Shown here: positions 24,604-34,050 of the stretch, one piece after another
Position numbering within the stretch: the first letter of the stretch is position 1
How the letters are laid out: every line of letters starts with the position of its first letter
DNA from: Spartobacteria bacterium
Lineage (GTDB): Bacteria; Verrucomicrobiota; Verrucomicrobiia; Chthoniobacterales; UBA10450
DNA: 64,000 nt
Direction: 5' to 3'
NCBI GenBank assembly: GCA_021325495.1
Contig: JAJPGZ010000003.1
Coordinates: 303,828 to 367,827, forward strand
Made by a program: the position numbers and the translations under genes
Notes under the pieces: model-generated
Seen by the model: only the letters and a program-made list of their open reading frames with translations
Databases searched by the model: none
Told to the model about the DNA's origin: nothing

Positions 24604-27150
24604 ATGTCCGCAGTGACGGAGCCGAATCCGCCGCAGGAACTTCCCGACATCGTCGGCCCGGGTCCGACCAATCCGCTCGCGGCCAATTTCCGCCCCTTCA
24701 TTCCGGCGCGGGTGAACTTGCCGGAGCTCACGATCCCGCATCTCATCACCGGCACGATCCTCGGCGTCATCTTCGGCGCGTCGTCGCTTTATCTCGTGCT
24801 CAAAGTCGGTTTGACGGTGAGCGCGTCGATTCCAGTCGCGGTCATCTCGATCACGATCTTTCGCGCGTTTTCGAAATTAACGGGCGCGCGCGACGCGAAT
24901 GTTCTGCAACACAACATCGTGCAAACCGCGGGCTCGGCCGGCGAATCGATTGCATTCGGCCTCGGCGTCACCATGCCGGCGATCATGATTTTGGGATTCG
25001 ATCTCGAGATCACCCGCGTGATGCTGGTCGCGATCACCGGCGGTTTGTTAGGCATTTTGATGATGATTCCGCTGCGGCGGGCGTTGATTGTCGATCAACA
25101 CGGATTGCTCAAATATCCCGAAGGCACCGCCTGCGCCGAAGTGTTGAAAGCGGCCGCGAGCAAGGAATCGCTCGAAGTCGCCGACAAAACTCAGACCACT
25201 ACCGACTCGGAGATCGTGAACGCGGAAGCGGCCGGCGGCGGCAAAGTGATCTTCTCCGGTTTCGGCATCGGCTTTTTGTATCAATCGCTCATGGGCGCGT
25301 TCAAAATGTGGAAGAGCGATCCGGTGAAAGTTTTCGACGCGCCGTTCAAAGGCGGCTCGATCTCGGCCACAATCGAGCCGGCATTGTTAGGCGTCGGTTA
25401 CATCATCGGCCCGCGCATCGCGTCGATCATGTGCGCGGGCGGTGTGCTCGCGTATTTGGTTTTGATTCCGGCGATCAAGTTTTTCGGCGAACACGTTGTC
25501 GGCACGGTCGCGCCGGGAACGATTCCGATTTCGGAGATGGATCCGGATCAAGTCCGCGGCGCTTACATTCTCTACATCGGCGCCGGCGCGGTCGCCGCCG
25601 GTGGAATCATCAGTCTCATTCGCTCGCTGCCGATCATCCTGCACGGGCTGCGCGGCGGCCTGGCCGATCTTCGACGTAAACACTCGGCCATCGCAAATGC
25701 TCCACGCACCGATCAGGACTTGTCGATGAAGTTCGTCATGGGCGGAGTGATCGTGCTGCTGCTCATCATGATCGCGATGCCGCAATTGCATCTGCAATGG
25801 AATTTGTTAGGCGCTCTGCTCATCGTTGCGTTCGGCTTTCTGTTTGTCACGGTGTCGTCGCGCTTGACGGGCGAGATCGGCTCGTCATCGAATCCGATTT
25901 CCGGAATGACGGTCGCGACCTTGTTGCTGACGTGCCTCATCTTCCTGCTCGTTGGCTGGACTGGCCCGCACTATTTCGTCACCGCGCTTTCCATCGGCGG
26001 CATCGTTTGCATCGCGTCATCCAACGGCGGAACGACGTCGCAAGATTTGAAAACCGGTTTTCTCGTTGGATCGACGACGAAGTATCAACAGATCGCAATT
26101 CTTTGCGGTGCACTCGCCTCTGCGCTTTTGCTCGGGCCGATCCTTCTGAAATTGAATCAGGCATACACGGTTTACGTTCCGGCGACGACATTCGTGGCCT
26201 TGCCTAACAAATCGCCGGCGCCCCCTGGCATCCCATTGCAACCGTTCGACGAGAAACAAAAGCCGAACGAGAACGGTAATTTTCGATTGCTGCACGTGAG
26301 TGAGACCTCGCCTGTGGCCGGACTCGAAGCGGGCGATTACCTTGTCGGTGATGATGGGCGTGTCTCGTACAAGATCGACAGGAACTTTTCGCGCGATCTC
26401 CACGCGCAGCCTAACGAGCTTGGCGGTAGCGAACGCTTGACCGGCCCACAAGCTCAGTCGGACTCGAACACCTATCGCGTCTGGCAACGCATCGATCCGA
26501 ATGGCGGCGCCGCGCAACGTTACCTCGTCAGTGACGACGGCACGCCGCAATATCTGGTCGATCCCGGCATCAACGGCACGCACAAGACGCGGCCGGACGG
26601 ATCGAACGTCTCCAAATTCGACGCGCCCAAAGCGACATTGATGTCGTACATCATCAAAGGAATCCTGAGCCACAAATTGCCGTGGGCGCTGGTGTTGTTA
26701 GGCGTAATGATCGCGATCGTGCTCGAAATGAGCGGAATTCCGTCGCTCGCATTCGCCGTCGGCGTTTACCTTCCCCTCGCCTCTTCGAGTCCGATCTGGA
26801 TCGGCGGAATGATCCGGTGGCTGGTCGATCTTTATATGCGAGTGAAATTCCGCCACAGAAACTTGTCCGATGTCGAACTAACGGCCGAGGGCGATAAAGG
26901 TCCCGGCGTATTGCTCGCGTCCGGTTACATCGCCGGTGGCGCGCTCGCCGGAATCGTCATCGCGTTCATGGCCGGCGTTCCGAGCCTGGGGAGCGTGAGC
27001 AAGCGCATCGAAGACTGGTCCGGCGCGCACAACCCATTCTTCGCCGGCGCCTCGTCCGATCTACTCGCCTGTCTGCCGTTTCTCGTTCTTTGCGCCCTGC
27101 TCTATCTCGTCGGACGCGAGCGCTTGCTCAGGCCCAAAGCGCCTCGTTAG
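24604..27150 (+). CDS. OPT family oligopeptide transporter
   Basis: 848 aa inner-membrane transporter with about 14-16 hydrophobic segments. ATG at 24604 follows GGAAAGG; the open frame extending upstream to 24145 is antisense to the selenoprotein and is not used. Family features are the N-terminal PELTIPHLITGTILGVIFG, NVLQHNIVQTAGSAGESIAFG, PLRRALIVDQHGLLKYPEGTACAEVL and GGTTSQDLKTGFLVGSTTKYQQ. A hydrophilic insert of about 130 residues (near 540-675, with YLVDPGING) separates the last helices. Probably imports peptides or metal chelates by proton coupling. The stop codon TAG (27148-27150) is formed by a motif B copy. Confidence 0.9.
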   Translation: MSAVTEPNPPQELPDIVGPGPTNPLAANFRPFIPARVNLPELTIPHLITGTILGVIFGASSLYLVLKVGLTVSASIPVAVISITIFRAFSKLTGARDANVLQHNIVQTAGSAGESIAFGLGVTMPAIMILGFDLEITRVMLVAITGGLLGILMMIPLRRALIVDQHGLLKYPEGTACAEVLKAAASKESLEVADKTQTTTDSEIVNAEAAGGGKVIFSGFGIGFLYQSLMGAFKMWKSDPVKVFDAPFKGGSISATIEPALLGVGYIIGPRIASIMCAGGVLAYLVLIPAIKFFGEHVVGTVAPGTIPISEMDPDQVRGAYILYIGAGAVAAGGIISLIRSLPIILHGLRGGLADLRRKHSAIANAPRTDQDLSMKFVMGGVIVLLLIMIAMPQLHLQWNLLGALLIVAFGFLFVTVSSRLTGEIGSSSNPISGMTVATLLLTCLIFLLVGWTGPHYFVTALSIGGIVCIASSNGGTTSQDLKTGFLVGSTTKYQQIAILCGALASALLLGPILLKLNQAYTVYVPATTFVALPNKSPAPPGIPLQPFDEKQKPNENGNFRLLHVSETSPVAGLEAGDYLVGDDGRVSYKIDRNFSRDLHAQPNELGGSERLTGPQAQSDSNTYRVWQRIDPNGGAAQRYLVSDDGTPQYLVDPGINGTHKTRPDGSNVSKFDAPKATLMSYIIKGILSHKLPWALVLLGVMIAIVLEMSGIPSLAFAVGVYLPLASSSPIWIGGMIRWLVDLYMRVKFRHRNLSDVELTAEGDKGPGVLLASGYIAGGALAGIVIAFMAGVPSLGSVSKRIEDWSGAHNPFFAGASSDLLACLPFLVLCALLYLVGRERLLRPKAPR

Positions 27151-27153
27151 GCG

Positions 27154-28254
27154 TTAATACATTTCGACGGGCGAACGCTTGCCGTCTTCGGCGCTGCGTT
27201 CTTTCGCGCGTTTTTCGCCGAGGACCGCGACGCGCAGCTCCCAGATTTCATTGTCGATCTTGCGAAAAGCGTCTTCCGAAAACTTATGGGGCGGAGCGAG
27301 ATTCCTTTTGAATCGCGCCACGCTCGACAAGGCACGATCGAGCTGCGGGCGAGGCAATTTCTCCATCGCGCGATGCGCCGTTTCGATTTCCGAAACGCGA
27401 TGACAAATCATTGCCACATCATTTCCGGCCTCGATCGCCAATCGAATCGTCTCCTCGATCGAGTATTCGTTTACGATCGCGCCCATATCGAGATCGTCCG
27501 TCATGATCAATCCTTCGAAGTGAATTTCCTTGCGCAGCAAATCGGTCACGACTCGCCGCGACAACGATGCCGGAGTTTTTTTCGGCTCGAAGACCGGATA
27601 CCAGCCGTGACAAACCATCATGCTGTCGATCTTGCGCAGGAGCGCGCGGAAGACCGCGAGCTCGTTGCGATCTAATTGATCGCGCGTGCGATCAATCTTC
27701 GGCAACTCCTCATGCGCGTCGATGGTCGCGGCGGAATATCCGGGGAAATGTTTTCCGCAACTGGCGATGCCTTGTTTACGCATCGCGGCATTGAAGGCGC
27801 CGGCATTGCGCACCACCTCGTCGACATTTTTTCCGTAACAACGGCCGCGCAACGAATTGTCGGCGTCATCGTCGAAAGAAATGTCGAGCACCGGACAGAG
27901 ATCGAGATTGAATCCGAACAGACGCAGCAAACGTCCGGTGATATCGCCGTGGCGTTTGATAAGATCGACATCTCCTTTTTCGCGGAGCTGCTGCGCATTT
28001 GGCGGCTCGTTGCCGATCAATCGCAAACGCGACACGCGCCCGCCTTCCTGATCGATCGTGATGATCGGCTCGACCTCGCTCAAGTCGCGCAAATCGTCGA
28101 TGAGTTTCCGCAATTGCGGAGCGCTCTCGATATTTCGACCGAACAAAATGAACGCGCCCGGCTGCACTTTGCGAAATAACTTCGCCGTTTCGACATCGAG
28201 TTCCTTTCCCGGAACTCCGGTCATGATCAGTTGACCGAGCGAATCGCTCTTCAT
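27154..28254 (-). CDS. GH3 beta-N-acetylhexosaminidase (NagZ-like)
   Basis: 366 aa, cytoplasmic-type TIM barrel. Features are IITIDQEGGRVSRL, GKHFPGYSAATIDAHEELP (NagZ-type histidine loop) and the nucleophile Asp in LIMTDDLDMGAI. It has the length of a one-domain NagZ, which removes GlcNAc from recycled muropeptides. No signal peptide. Convergent with the OPT gene (3 bp gap) and divergent from nadD. Motif A occurs at 27252, 27624 and 27961. Confidence 0.88.
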   Translation of the reverse strand: MKSDSLGQLIMTGVPGKELDVETAKLFRKVQPGAFILFGRNIESAPQLRKLIDDLRDLSEVEPIITIDQEGGRVSRLRLIGNEPPNAQQLREKGDVDLIKRHGDITGRLLRLFGFNLDLCPVLDISFDDDADNSLRGRCYGKNVDEVVRNAGAFNAAMRKQGIASCGKHFPGYSAATIDAHEELPKIDRTRDQLDRNELAVFRALLRKIDSMMVCHGWYPVFEPKKTPASLSRRVVTDLLRKEIHFEGLIMTDDLDMGAIVNEYSIEETIRLAIEAGNDVAMICHRVSEIETAHRAMEKLPRPQLDRALSSVARFKRNLAPPHKFSEDAFRKIDNEIWELRVAVLGEKRAKERSAEDGKRSPVEMY

Positions 28255-28305
28255 ACGTTGCGCAACTTAGATGTCGATCTTCGCGCTGCGACCGAAAAAA
28301 TCTCG

Positions 28306-28872
28306 ATGAACAAAATCGGCATCTACGGCGGCAGCTTCGATCCGGTTCATCACGGTCATCTCATTCTGGCGCGTGACGCGCTCGAGCAGCTCGCGCTCGA
28401 CAAAATCATTTTCACACCGGCGGCGGCGTCACCTTTCAAGGAAGCGCCGATGGCATCGGCGGATTTGCGGTTGGCCATGCTGCACGCTGCCATCGGAAAA
28501 CAGGATGGATTCGAAATTGACGATTGCGAGCTGCACCGGCCGCCGCCGTCCTACACCATCGACACAGTGAAAGAAATTTCAGCGCGCGAGCGCGACGCGA
28601 AAATGGTTTTGCTCATCGGGCAGGACAATGTGCCGGGCTTGCCGCGCTGGCATCGCATTGATGAATTGAAGAAGCTCGTGCGCATCGTCGTGCTCGATCG
28701 CACCGGCACAAACGTCTCGAGCGATTACGAAATTATTCAGCGCAAGATCGACATCTCCGCCACGGAGATAAGAAATCGAGTTGCGCGCGGGCTCTCGATT
28801 CGTTATCTCGTACCGGCAGCAGTGGAAGAAATCATTCGCCAGGGAAATCTTTACCGGGAGGGCGCGAAATAA
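28306..28872 (+). CDS. nadD: Nicotinate-nucleotide adenylyltransferase
   Basis: 188 aa, makes deamido-NAD from nicotinate mononucleotide and ATP. Nucleotidyltransferase motif GGSFDPVHHGHL at residues 8-19, substrate loop PPPSYTIDTV, and the C-terminal ISATEIRNRV (ISxTxIR motif); the KIDISATEIR stretch is partly encoded by motif A (28744). ATG at 28306 agrees with the family N-terminus MNKIGIYGGSF. The last codons overlap the proposed rsfS start. Confidence 0.94.
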   Translation: MNKIGIYGGSFDPVHHGHLILARDALEQLALDKIIFTPAAASPFKEAPMASADLRLAMLHAAIGKQDGFEIDDCELHRPPPSYTIDTVKEISARERDAKMVLLIGQDNVPGLPRWHRIDELKKLVRIVVLDRTGTNVSSDYEIIQRKIDISATEIRNRVARGLSIRYLVPAAVEEIIRQGNLYREGAK

Positions 28873-29231
28873 CCGCTGACAATCTAGCTCGCACTTGCGC
28901 TGAGCTCGCCTCGAACAAAAAGGCCGAGGACATCGTAGTGATCGATCTTCGCGGCATTTCCACTTTCACCGATTTCTTCGTCATCTGTTCCGCGACTTCC
29001 GAGCCGCATCTCAAAGCGATCGCGAACGAAATCGAAACGAAGTTAAAGCAGGATCACAACGTGCGCGCGGTCGCGGTCGATGGGTTCCCGGCGAGTCAGT
29101 GGATCGTGCTCGATTATCTGCAGGTGGTCGTGCACATCTTTCACCAGGACAAACGCGAGTTCTATTCGCTCGAAGATCTTTGGGGCGACGCGCCGCGAGT
29201 GGAATGGGAATCCGCCACCGCCGCGCGGTAG
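28869..29231 (+). CDS. rsfS: Ribosomal silencing factor RsfS, with an unusual start
   Basis: About 120 aa if read from 28869; it binds uL14 and blocks subunit joining in starvation. The core is KKAEDIVVIDLRGISTFTDFFVICSATSEPHLKAIANEI and WIVLDYLQVVVHIF. Family N-terminal residues (ITADNLARTCAELASNKKAED) are encoded in frame upstream of the first normal start, GTG 28938, and no ATG, GTG or TTG precedes them. ATA at 28869-28871 overlaps the nadD TAA, is preceded by GGGAGGG seven bases upstream, and is the likeliest start. If GTG 28938 is used instead, 23 conserved residues are lost. Confidence 0.85.
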   Translation: MTADNLARTCAELASNKKAEDIVVIDLRGISTFTDFFVICSATSEPHLKAIANEIETKLKQDHNVRAVAVDGFPASQWIVLDYLQVVVHIFHQDKREFYSLEDLWGDAPRVEWESATAAR

Positions 29232-29232
29232 T

Positions 29233-29258
29233 TGTCGATCTTAGACGATGTCGATCTT
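29233..29258 (-). repeat. Motif A direct pair, 16-bp spacing, between convergent rsfS and FKBP genes
   Basis: TGTCGATCTT starts at 29233 and 29249, spacer AGACGA, followed by GCG. It fills most of the 42-bp gap between convergent genes. The core is identical to the pair at 44623, which also lies just after a plus-strand stop codon. Confidence 0.88.
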
Positions 29259-29273
29259 GCGATCGGAGATTCG

Positions 29274-30047
29274 TTAGGGCTTTTTCTCGCGCTCTTTTTC
29301 TTCGCGCTCGCCGCCCGCCGGCGGCGTCCCGGCCGCGCCCGCCGGTTTGATGTCGACCAACTCGACTTCGAAAATCAAAGTCGAATTCGCGCCGATATCC
29401 GGCGGCATGGCGCGCTCGCCGTAGGCCAGATTCGAGGGAATGAAGAGTTGATACTTCGCGCCTTTCTTCATCATCTGCAGCGCTTCGGTCCAGCCTTTGA
29501 TCACGCCGCCGACCGGAAAGGTGGCCGGCTCGCCGCGTTTGTAAGAGCTGTCGAACTCGGTGCCGTCGATCAATGTCCCGCGATAATTTACGGTCACGGT
29601 GTCGGTCGCGCTCGGTGATGGGCCACTGCCTTCTTTCAAAACTTTGTACTGCAAGCCGCTGGCGGTGGTTTTCACACCGGACTTGCCTTTGTTTTCAGCG
29701 AGGAACTTATCGCCCTCGGTTTTATTTTTCTCGCCCGCTTCCTTCTGTTTGTCGGCCATTTGTTTGGAAAATGCGGTCATGGTTTCGCGCACTTCGTTTT
29801 CAGTGAGCAGCGGCTTATTCGTCATGGCGTCTTTCACTCCCGCGACCAACGCGTCCGGATTCAACTCCACGTTTTGCTTTTTGAAGTTGAAACCAATATT
29901 GAGGCCGATGCTGTAGCTGACCTTGTCCTTCAAATCCTTCAGTTGCCCCGAAGAGGTCGAACCCGCCGCTGGCGATGGCGATTTTTCTTGCGCCTGGAGT
30001 GTCAGGGCCAGCAAAACTGTCCCGGTCGAAATGAGAAAACGTTTCAT
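29274..30047 (-). CDS. Exported FKBP-type peptidyl-prolyl isomerase (Mip/FkpA-like)
   Basis: 257 aa with signal peptide MKRFLISTGTVLLALTLQAQ (ATG 30047; the longer frame to 30122 overlaps the divergent gene). Residues 45-130 form the helical dimerisation domain of Mip/FkpA proteins (KVSYSIGLNIGFNFKKQ). The FKBP domain at 145-240 has VTVNYRGTLIDGTEFDSSYKRGEP, VIKGWTEALQMMKKGAKYQLFIPSNLAYGERA and STLIFEVELVDI. The tail is charged (EREEKEREKKP). A periplasmic or outer-membrane folding catalyst. Confidence 0.92.
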   Translation of the reverse strand: MKRFLISTGTVLLALTLQAQEKSPSPAAGSTSSGQLKDLKDKVSYSIGLNIGFNFKKQNVELNPDALVAGVKDAMTNKPLLTENEVRETMTAFSKQMADKQKEAGEKNKTEGDKFLAENKGKSGVKTTASGLQYKVLKEGSGPSPSATDTVTVNYRGTLIDGTEFDSSYKRGEPATFPVGGVIKGWTEALQMMKKGAKYQLFIPSNLAYGERAMPPDIGANSTLIFEVELVDIKPAGAAGTPPAGGEREEKEREKKP

Positions 30048-30100
30048 AGTTGGATCGATTACGTTGCGGAAGCTCGCCCGCGGCGAGGAAGTGCATGCTA

Positions 30101-30901
30101 ATGGATAAAGTTCACCGGTCAAGCGGCACTCGAATGGCGCTTTTCACCGGCGTTTTCATGGTGATGGCGACCGGCGCTTTTGCCATCAGCATTTCGCGCG
30201 AGGACGCCCGTGCCATCGGGCGCAAAGTGTGGCAGAACGAATGTAACGGCACCGTTTCCGGCCTGACTTCGTGGAATGAAGGCGAGGATTTTGCGTCGTT
30301 AGGCATCGGCCATTTCATCTGGTATCCGGCGGGCAAGCGCGGACCGTTTGATGAAAGTTTTCCGAAGCTGGTCGCGTTTTTCGCGCAACAACATGTCGAT
30401 CTTCCATCGTGGTTGCTCGAAGCGAAAGCGTGCCCGTGGAATTCGCGCGCGGAGTTCACGGCCGCGCGCGAAAGTTCGACCATGATCCAATTGCGCAGCC
30501 TGCTCGCCCGTACGATCGATCTGCAAACGCAATTCCTGGTCGAACGTTTGCAAACTTCGCTGCCGAAAATGCTCGCTGAAACCGCGCCCGAAAATCGCGC
30601 GCGCGTGCAGCAACAATTCGAGCGCGTCGGCGCGAGCGCGAACGGCTGTTACGCGCTGATCGATTACGTCAATTTCAAGGGCGAAGGAGTGTTGCACACC
30701 GAGCGCTACAATGGTCAGGGCTGGGGTTTGCTCCAAGTGCTGGAAACGATGCGGCCTAACGAATCGAACACGGTCAAAGAATTTTCGCGCGCCGCCATGT
30801 CGATCTTACGGAGGCGGGTGGAGAATTCGCCGCCGGCCCGGCACGAGTCGCGTTGGTTACCGGGTTGGCTAAATCGCGTCAATGGCTACAGTCGCGGCTA
30901 A
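30101..30901 (+). CDS. Secreted protein of unknown function (266 aa)
   Basis: Not securely recognised. ATG at 30101 has GAGGAAG upstream; a hydrophobic signal, ALFTGVFMVMATGAFA, covers residues 13-28. The mature part has NECNGTVSGLTSWNEGEDFASLGIGHFIWYPAGKRGPFDESFP, then helices with LRSLLARTIDLQTQF, and CYALIDYVNFKGEGVLHTERYNGQGWGLLQVLE. The Glu-rich SWNEGEDF plus GIGHFIW and YNGQGWGLLQVL recall lysozyme/transglycosylase-like folds. The gene overlaps an L,D-transpeptidase downstream, which also suggests a peptidoglycan role. This is inference from motifs and context only. Confidence 0.7.
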   Translation: MDKVHRSSGTRMALFTGVFMVMATGAFAISISREDARAIGRKVWQNECNGTVSGLTSWNEGEDFASLGIGHFIWYPAGKRGPFDESFPKLVAFFAQQHVDLPSWLLEAKACPWNSRAEFTAARESSTMIQLRSLLARTIDLQTQFLVERLQTSLPKMLAETAPENRARVQQQFERVGASANGCYALIDYVNFKGEGVLHTERYNGQGWGLLQVLETMRPNESNTVKEFSRAAMSILRRRVENSPPARHESRWLPGWLNRVNGYSRG

Positions 30902-30905
30902 TCTC

Positions 30906-31505
30906 ATGCGTCGCGCCGCCATTATTTTGTTCTTCTTTCCGGTAGCTGCGCTACACGCACAACCGTTTGGGTCGCGCTCGCCCACGCCGCCGCCGCAATT
31001 CCGCAAAGCCAACGAGCTCATTCGCAAACAAGAGCCGATCAAAATAAACCAAAACGTGCTGAAACAGGTCACGCCGGACACGTCGCACATCGTCGTTTCC
31101 ATTCCGAAACAACGCGCCTATCTCATGCTCGGCGATCAAATCGCCATCGACGCGCCGATTTCGTCCGGCAAACGCGGCCACAGCACGCCGCAAGGCCATT
31201 TCACCGTTCTCGAAAAAGATCCGAACCATCACTCCACCCTGTACGGCGACTATGTCGATCGGAGCGGCCGGGTCGTGCGTGCCGGCGTCAGCGCGCGGAT
31301 CGATTCCGCGCCGAGCGGAACGCATTTCGCCGGCGCCACTATGAAATGGTTCTTACGATTAACGGGCGACGGCGTCGGCATGCACATCGGCATTCTGCCG
31401 GGCTATCCGGCATCGCACGGCTGCGTCCGCGAATCGGTCGAAGGCGCAAAGTTATTCTACGATCACGCTAAAGTCGGCACCCCGGTCGACGTCGGCGATT
31501 ACTGA
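30906..31505 (+). CDS. Exported L,D-transpeptidase (YkuD)
   Basis: 199 aa from ATG 30906 (an alternative ATG at 30882 overlaps the previous gene by 20 bp). Signal peptide RRAAIILFFFPVAALHAQ. YkuD domain from about residue 60: IVVSIPKQRAYLMLGDQ, SSGKRGHSTPQGHFTV, and the catalytic HIGILPGYPASHGCVR with nucleophile Cys. It crosslinks or anchors peptidoglycan stems in the periplasm. Close linkage with the preceding secreted protein suggests a two-gene wall-remodelling unit. The end overlaps the convergent cinA by 7 bp. Confidence 0.9.
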   Translation: MRRAAIILFFFPVAALHAQPFGSRSPTPPPQFRKANELIRKQEPIKINQNVLKQVTPDTSHIVVSIPKQRAYLMLGDQIAIDAPISSGKRGHSTPQGHFTVLEKDPNHHSTLYGDYVDRSGRVVRAGVSARIDSAPSGTHFAGATMKWFLRLTGDGVGMHIGILPGYPASHGCVRESVEGAKLFYDHAKVGTPVDVGDY

Positions 31506-32692
31506 AGCTGCCGACGCAATAAATCGAACGCGGCTTGGGCCGCGAGATCCTTGAACGTTTCGCGATCGCTCGGGAAAAAGAATTTCTTCGCCTGCGTTTC
31601 GTTAGGCGAAGCGAGCGCGACGTGAATCGTGCCGACTGGTTTGTCGGCCGAACCGCCGCCCGGCCCCGCAATTCCAGTCGTGGCCAATGCATATGTCGAT
31701 CTCGCACGAGTCCGGGCGCCTTCGGCCATGGCGCGCGCGACTTCCGGACTGACCGCGCCATGTTGCTCGATCAAGCGCGCATCGACATTCAACATGTCGA
31801 TCTTCGCTTCGTTCGCGTAAGTCACGTAACCCGCCAGAAAAACTTCGGAGGAACCGGCCACGTTCGTTAGGCGATTCGCCAGCAATCCGCCGGTGCAGGA
31901 TTCCGCCACCGCCAGCGTCTCACCGCGCTTCTTCAGCAACTTCAACAGAACTTCGGCGAGCGTTTCGTCTTCCGTGGAAAAGATCGACAATCCAATTTCA
32001 CGCCGAATGATTTCATCCGCACGCGCGATTGCTTTCGGCTCGCCGATGATCCGCACATCGACTTCGCCCGGCCGCGCGCAGTAGCCGAGCTCCACTTCTT
32101 TGATCTGCTCGCCGATCGCTTTCTCAACCAGCGATTCGCCCATCATCGCGATGCGATACATTCGCTTCTCGAACTGCGGCGGCGGCACGATCTCATGCAA
32201 GATCGACATCGCGCTTTCGCGAAACATCGGTTGCAATTCGCGCGGCGGTCCCGGCAAAACGAACAGGTGCTGCTTCGGCAAATAAAATCCCGGCGCAGTC
32301 CCGTTCTTGTTAGGCAAAACGCGCGCGCCTTTCGGCACCATCGCCTGTCGCGAGATTCGGTCGGTGAATTTGATGCCGCGTTTTTTCAGGCGCTCGGTGA
32401 TCGTGCGCATGATTTCCTCGCTGTGCACGAGCTCGACCCCGCAAACTTCCGCGACCATTTCGCGCGTGACGTCGTCCGTCGTCGGCCCGAGGCCGCCGGT
32501 GACGAAGACGATGTCGGCACCTGGTAAAAGATCGACAAGTGCATTTCGGATGGCCTCGCCGTCCGGAACGGTGCGTTGCTCGGAAACACGCAAACCGAGC
32601 GGTAAAATTTCGCGCGCGATAAAGCTCAGGTGCGCATCACGAACATCTCCGAGCAGAATCTCAGTGCCGGTGTTGATTACGACCACGCGCAT
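31499..32692 (-). CDS. cinA: CinA family protein (competence/damage-inducible; NMN deamidase)
   Basis: 397 aa, two domains. The N-terminal MoCF-like domain shows NTGTEILLGDVRDAHLSFIA and FVTGGLGPTTDD; the C-terminal PncC-type deamidase domain (from about residue 245) shows ETLAVAESCTGGLLANRL and TTGIAGPGGGSADKPVGTI. CinA recycles pyridine nucleotides and is induced with competence in some Gram-positive bacteria. It is 53 bp downstream of clpX on the same strand, with motif A at 32695 in the gap. Further motif A copies are at 31795, 31980, 32199 and 32528. Confidence 0.93.
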   Translation of the reverse strand: MRVVVINTGTEILLGDVRDAHLSFIAREILPLGLRVSEQRTVPDGEAIRNALVDLLPGADIVFVTGGLGPTTDDVTREMVAEVCGVELVHSEEIMRTITERLKKRGIKFTDRISRQAMVPKGARVLPNKNGTAPGFYLPKQHLFVLPGPPRELQPMFRESAMSILHEIVPPPQFEKRMYRIAMMGESLVEKAIGEQIKEVELGYCARPGEVDVRIIGEPKAIARADEIIRREIGLSIFSTEDETLAEVLLKLLKKRGETLAVAESCTGGLLANRLTNVAGSSEVFLAGYVTYANEAKIDMLNVDARLIEQHGAVSPEVARAMAEGARTRARSTYALATTGIAGPGGGSADKPVGTIHVALASPNETQAKKFFFPSDRETFKDLAAQAAFDLLRRQLQ

Positions 32693-32745
32693 GCAAGATC
32701 GACATCTACAACGCCGAGAGTGCCGCGTCGAATCCGCGCGGATCG

Positions 32746-34026
32746 TTAGGCCGCGTCTTTGTCCTGCTTCTTGCGAATGAGCGGAAGCTTTTTCCCGTCG
32801 ACCACCGCGCGATTGATCGTGACTTCGGCGATGTCTTCGCGGCTGGGCACGTCATACATGATGTCGAGCATGATGCGCTCGAGCATCGATCGCAACGCGC
32901 GCGCGCCCGTGCCCTTTGTGACCGCCTGCGCCGCGAGTCCACGAAGCGCGTCCTTCGTCATCGTCAGCTTCACGCCTTCCATCGAGAACAGCTTGGTATA
33001 TTGCTTCACCATCGCGTTGCGCGTCTCGGTGAGAATCTGCACCATCTCGTCTTCAGTCAGCGCATCGAGCGAGCTCACCACCGGCAAGCGGCCGATGAAT
33101 TCGGGAATCATTCCGAACGCGAGCAAATCTTCGGGTTCGACGTGACGCACGGCTTCCTTCCGCATCGTGTCTTCGGCTTCGAGTGTGGGGCCACCAAAGC
33201 CCATCACTTTTTGACCGATGCGTTTCTGGACAATTTTGTCGAGGCCGATGAATGCGCCGCCGCAGATGAAGAGAATTTTCTCGGTGTTGACCTGGATGTA
33301 TTCCTGATGCGGATGTTTCCGTCCGCCCTGTGGCGGAACGTTACATGTCGATCCTTCGAGAATTTTGAGCAACGCTTGTTGCACGCCTTCGCCGCTGACG
33401 TCGCGCGTGATGGAAACGTTGTCGGTCTTGCGGCCGATCTTGTCGATCTCGTCAATGTAAACGATGCCGATCTCGGCCCGCTTCACGTCGTAGTCGGCGT
33501 TTTGCAGCAAACGCAGAATGATGTTCTCGACATCTTCGCCGACGTAACCGGCTTCGGTCAGCGTGGTCGCGTCGGCGATGCAAAATGGAACATCGAGAAT
33601 TTTCGCGAGCGTTTTCGCGAGCAAAGTTTTTCCGGAACCGGTCGGGCCGATAAGCAGGATGTTGCTCTTCTCGATTTCAACATCGGCGAGCGGATCCGCC
33701 TGAAACGCGGCCGCGCCATCACCGCTCGGGGCCGGAGTGAGTACGCGTTTGAAATGATTGTGGACCGCGACCGACAACGTCTTTTTCGCCACGTCCTGGC
33801 CGATCACATATTGATCGAGCGCGCGCCGGATCTCGACCGGCTTCGGGACGCGAATGTTCGAAGATTGCCGGCGAGCGTCTTCGTTGAGCTCCTTATCGAG
33901 AATGCTCTTGCAGACGTTGATGCACGAGTCGCAAATATAGACGCCGGGGCCGGCGATGAGTTTGCGGACTTCGGCGTGGCTCTTGCCGCAAAAAGAGCAC
34001 ATCGTGAGGTTGGAGGCGCGGGCCAT
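32746..34026 (-). CDS. clpX: ATP-dependent Clp protease ATP-binding subunit ClpX
   Basis: 426 aa unfoldase. N-terminal zinc-binding domain [30 protein letters not shown] at residues 12-41. Walker [16 protein letters not shown], Walker [14 protein letters not shown]-type ClpP-docking loop replaced by QKVMGFGG, and sensor 2 [10 protein letters not shown]. It lies 24 bp after clpP. No exact motif A copy lies in clpX or clpP: 32695 to 34940 is the longest motif A gap in the window. Confidence 0.97.
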   Translation of the reverse strand: MARASNLTMCSFCGKSHAEVRKLIAGPGVYICDSCINVCKSILDKELNEDARRQSSNIRVPKPVEIRRALDQYVIGQDVAKKTLSVAVHNHFKRVLTPAPSGDGAAAFQADPLADVEIEKSNILLIGPTGSGKTLLAKTLAKILDVPFCIADATTLTEAGYVGEDVENIILRLLQNADYDVKRAEIGIVYIDEIDKIGRKTDNVSITRDVSGEGVQQALLKILEGSTCNVPPQGGRKHPHQEYIQVNTEKILFICGGAFIGLDKIVQKRIGQKVMGFGGPTLEAEDTMRKEAVRHVEPEDLLAFGMIPEFIGRLPVVSSLDALTEDEMVQILTETRNAMVKQYTKLFSMEGVKLTMTKDALRGLAAQAVTKGTGARALRSMLERIMLDIMYDVPSREDIAEVTINRAVVDGKKLPLIRKKQDKDAA

Positions 34027-34050
34027 AATTCGCTCTTAATCGAGCAGCTT

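Noticed and set aside
23701..24741. Two separate genes or a frameshifted pseudogene at the peroxiredoxin
   Set aside because: Both parts are in the same frame with a single UGA exactly at the redox-active Cys position and a SECIS-like hairpin, so selenocysteine explains it better.
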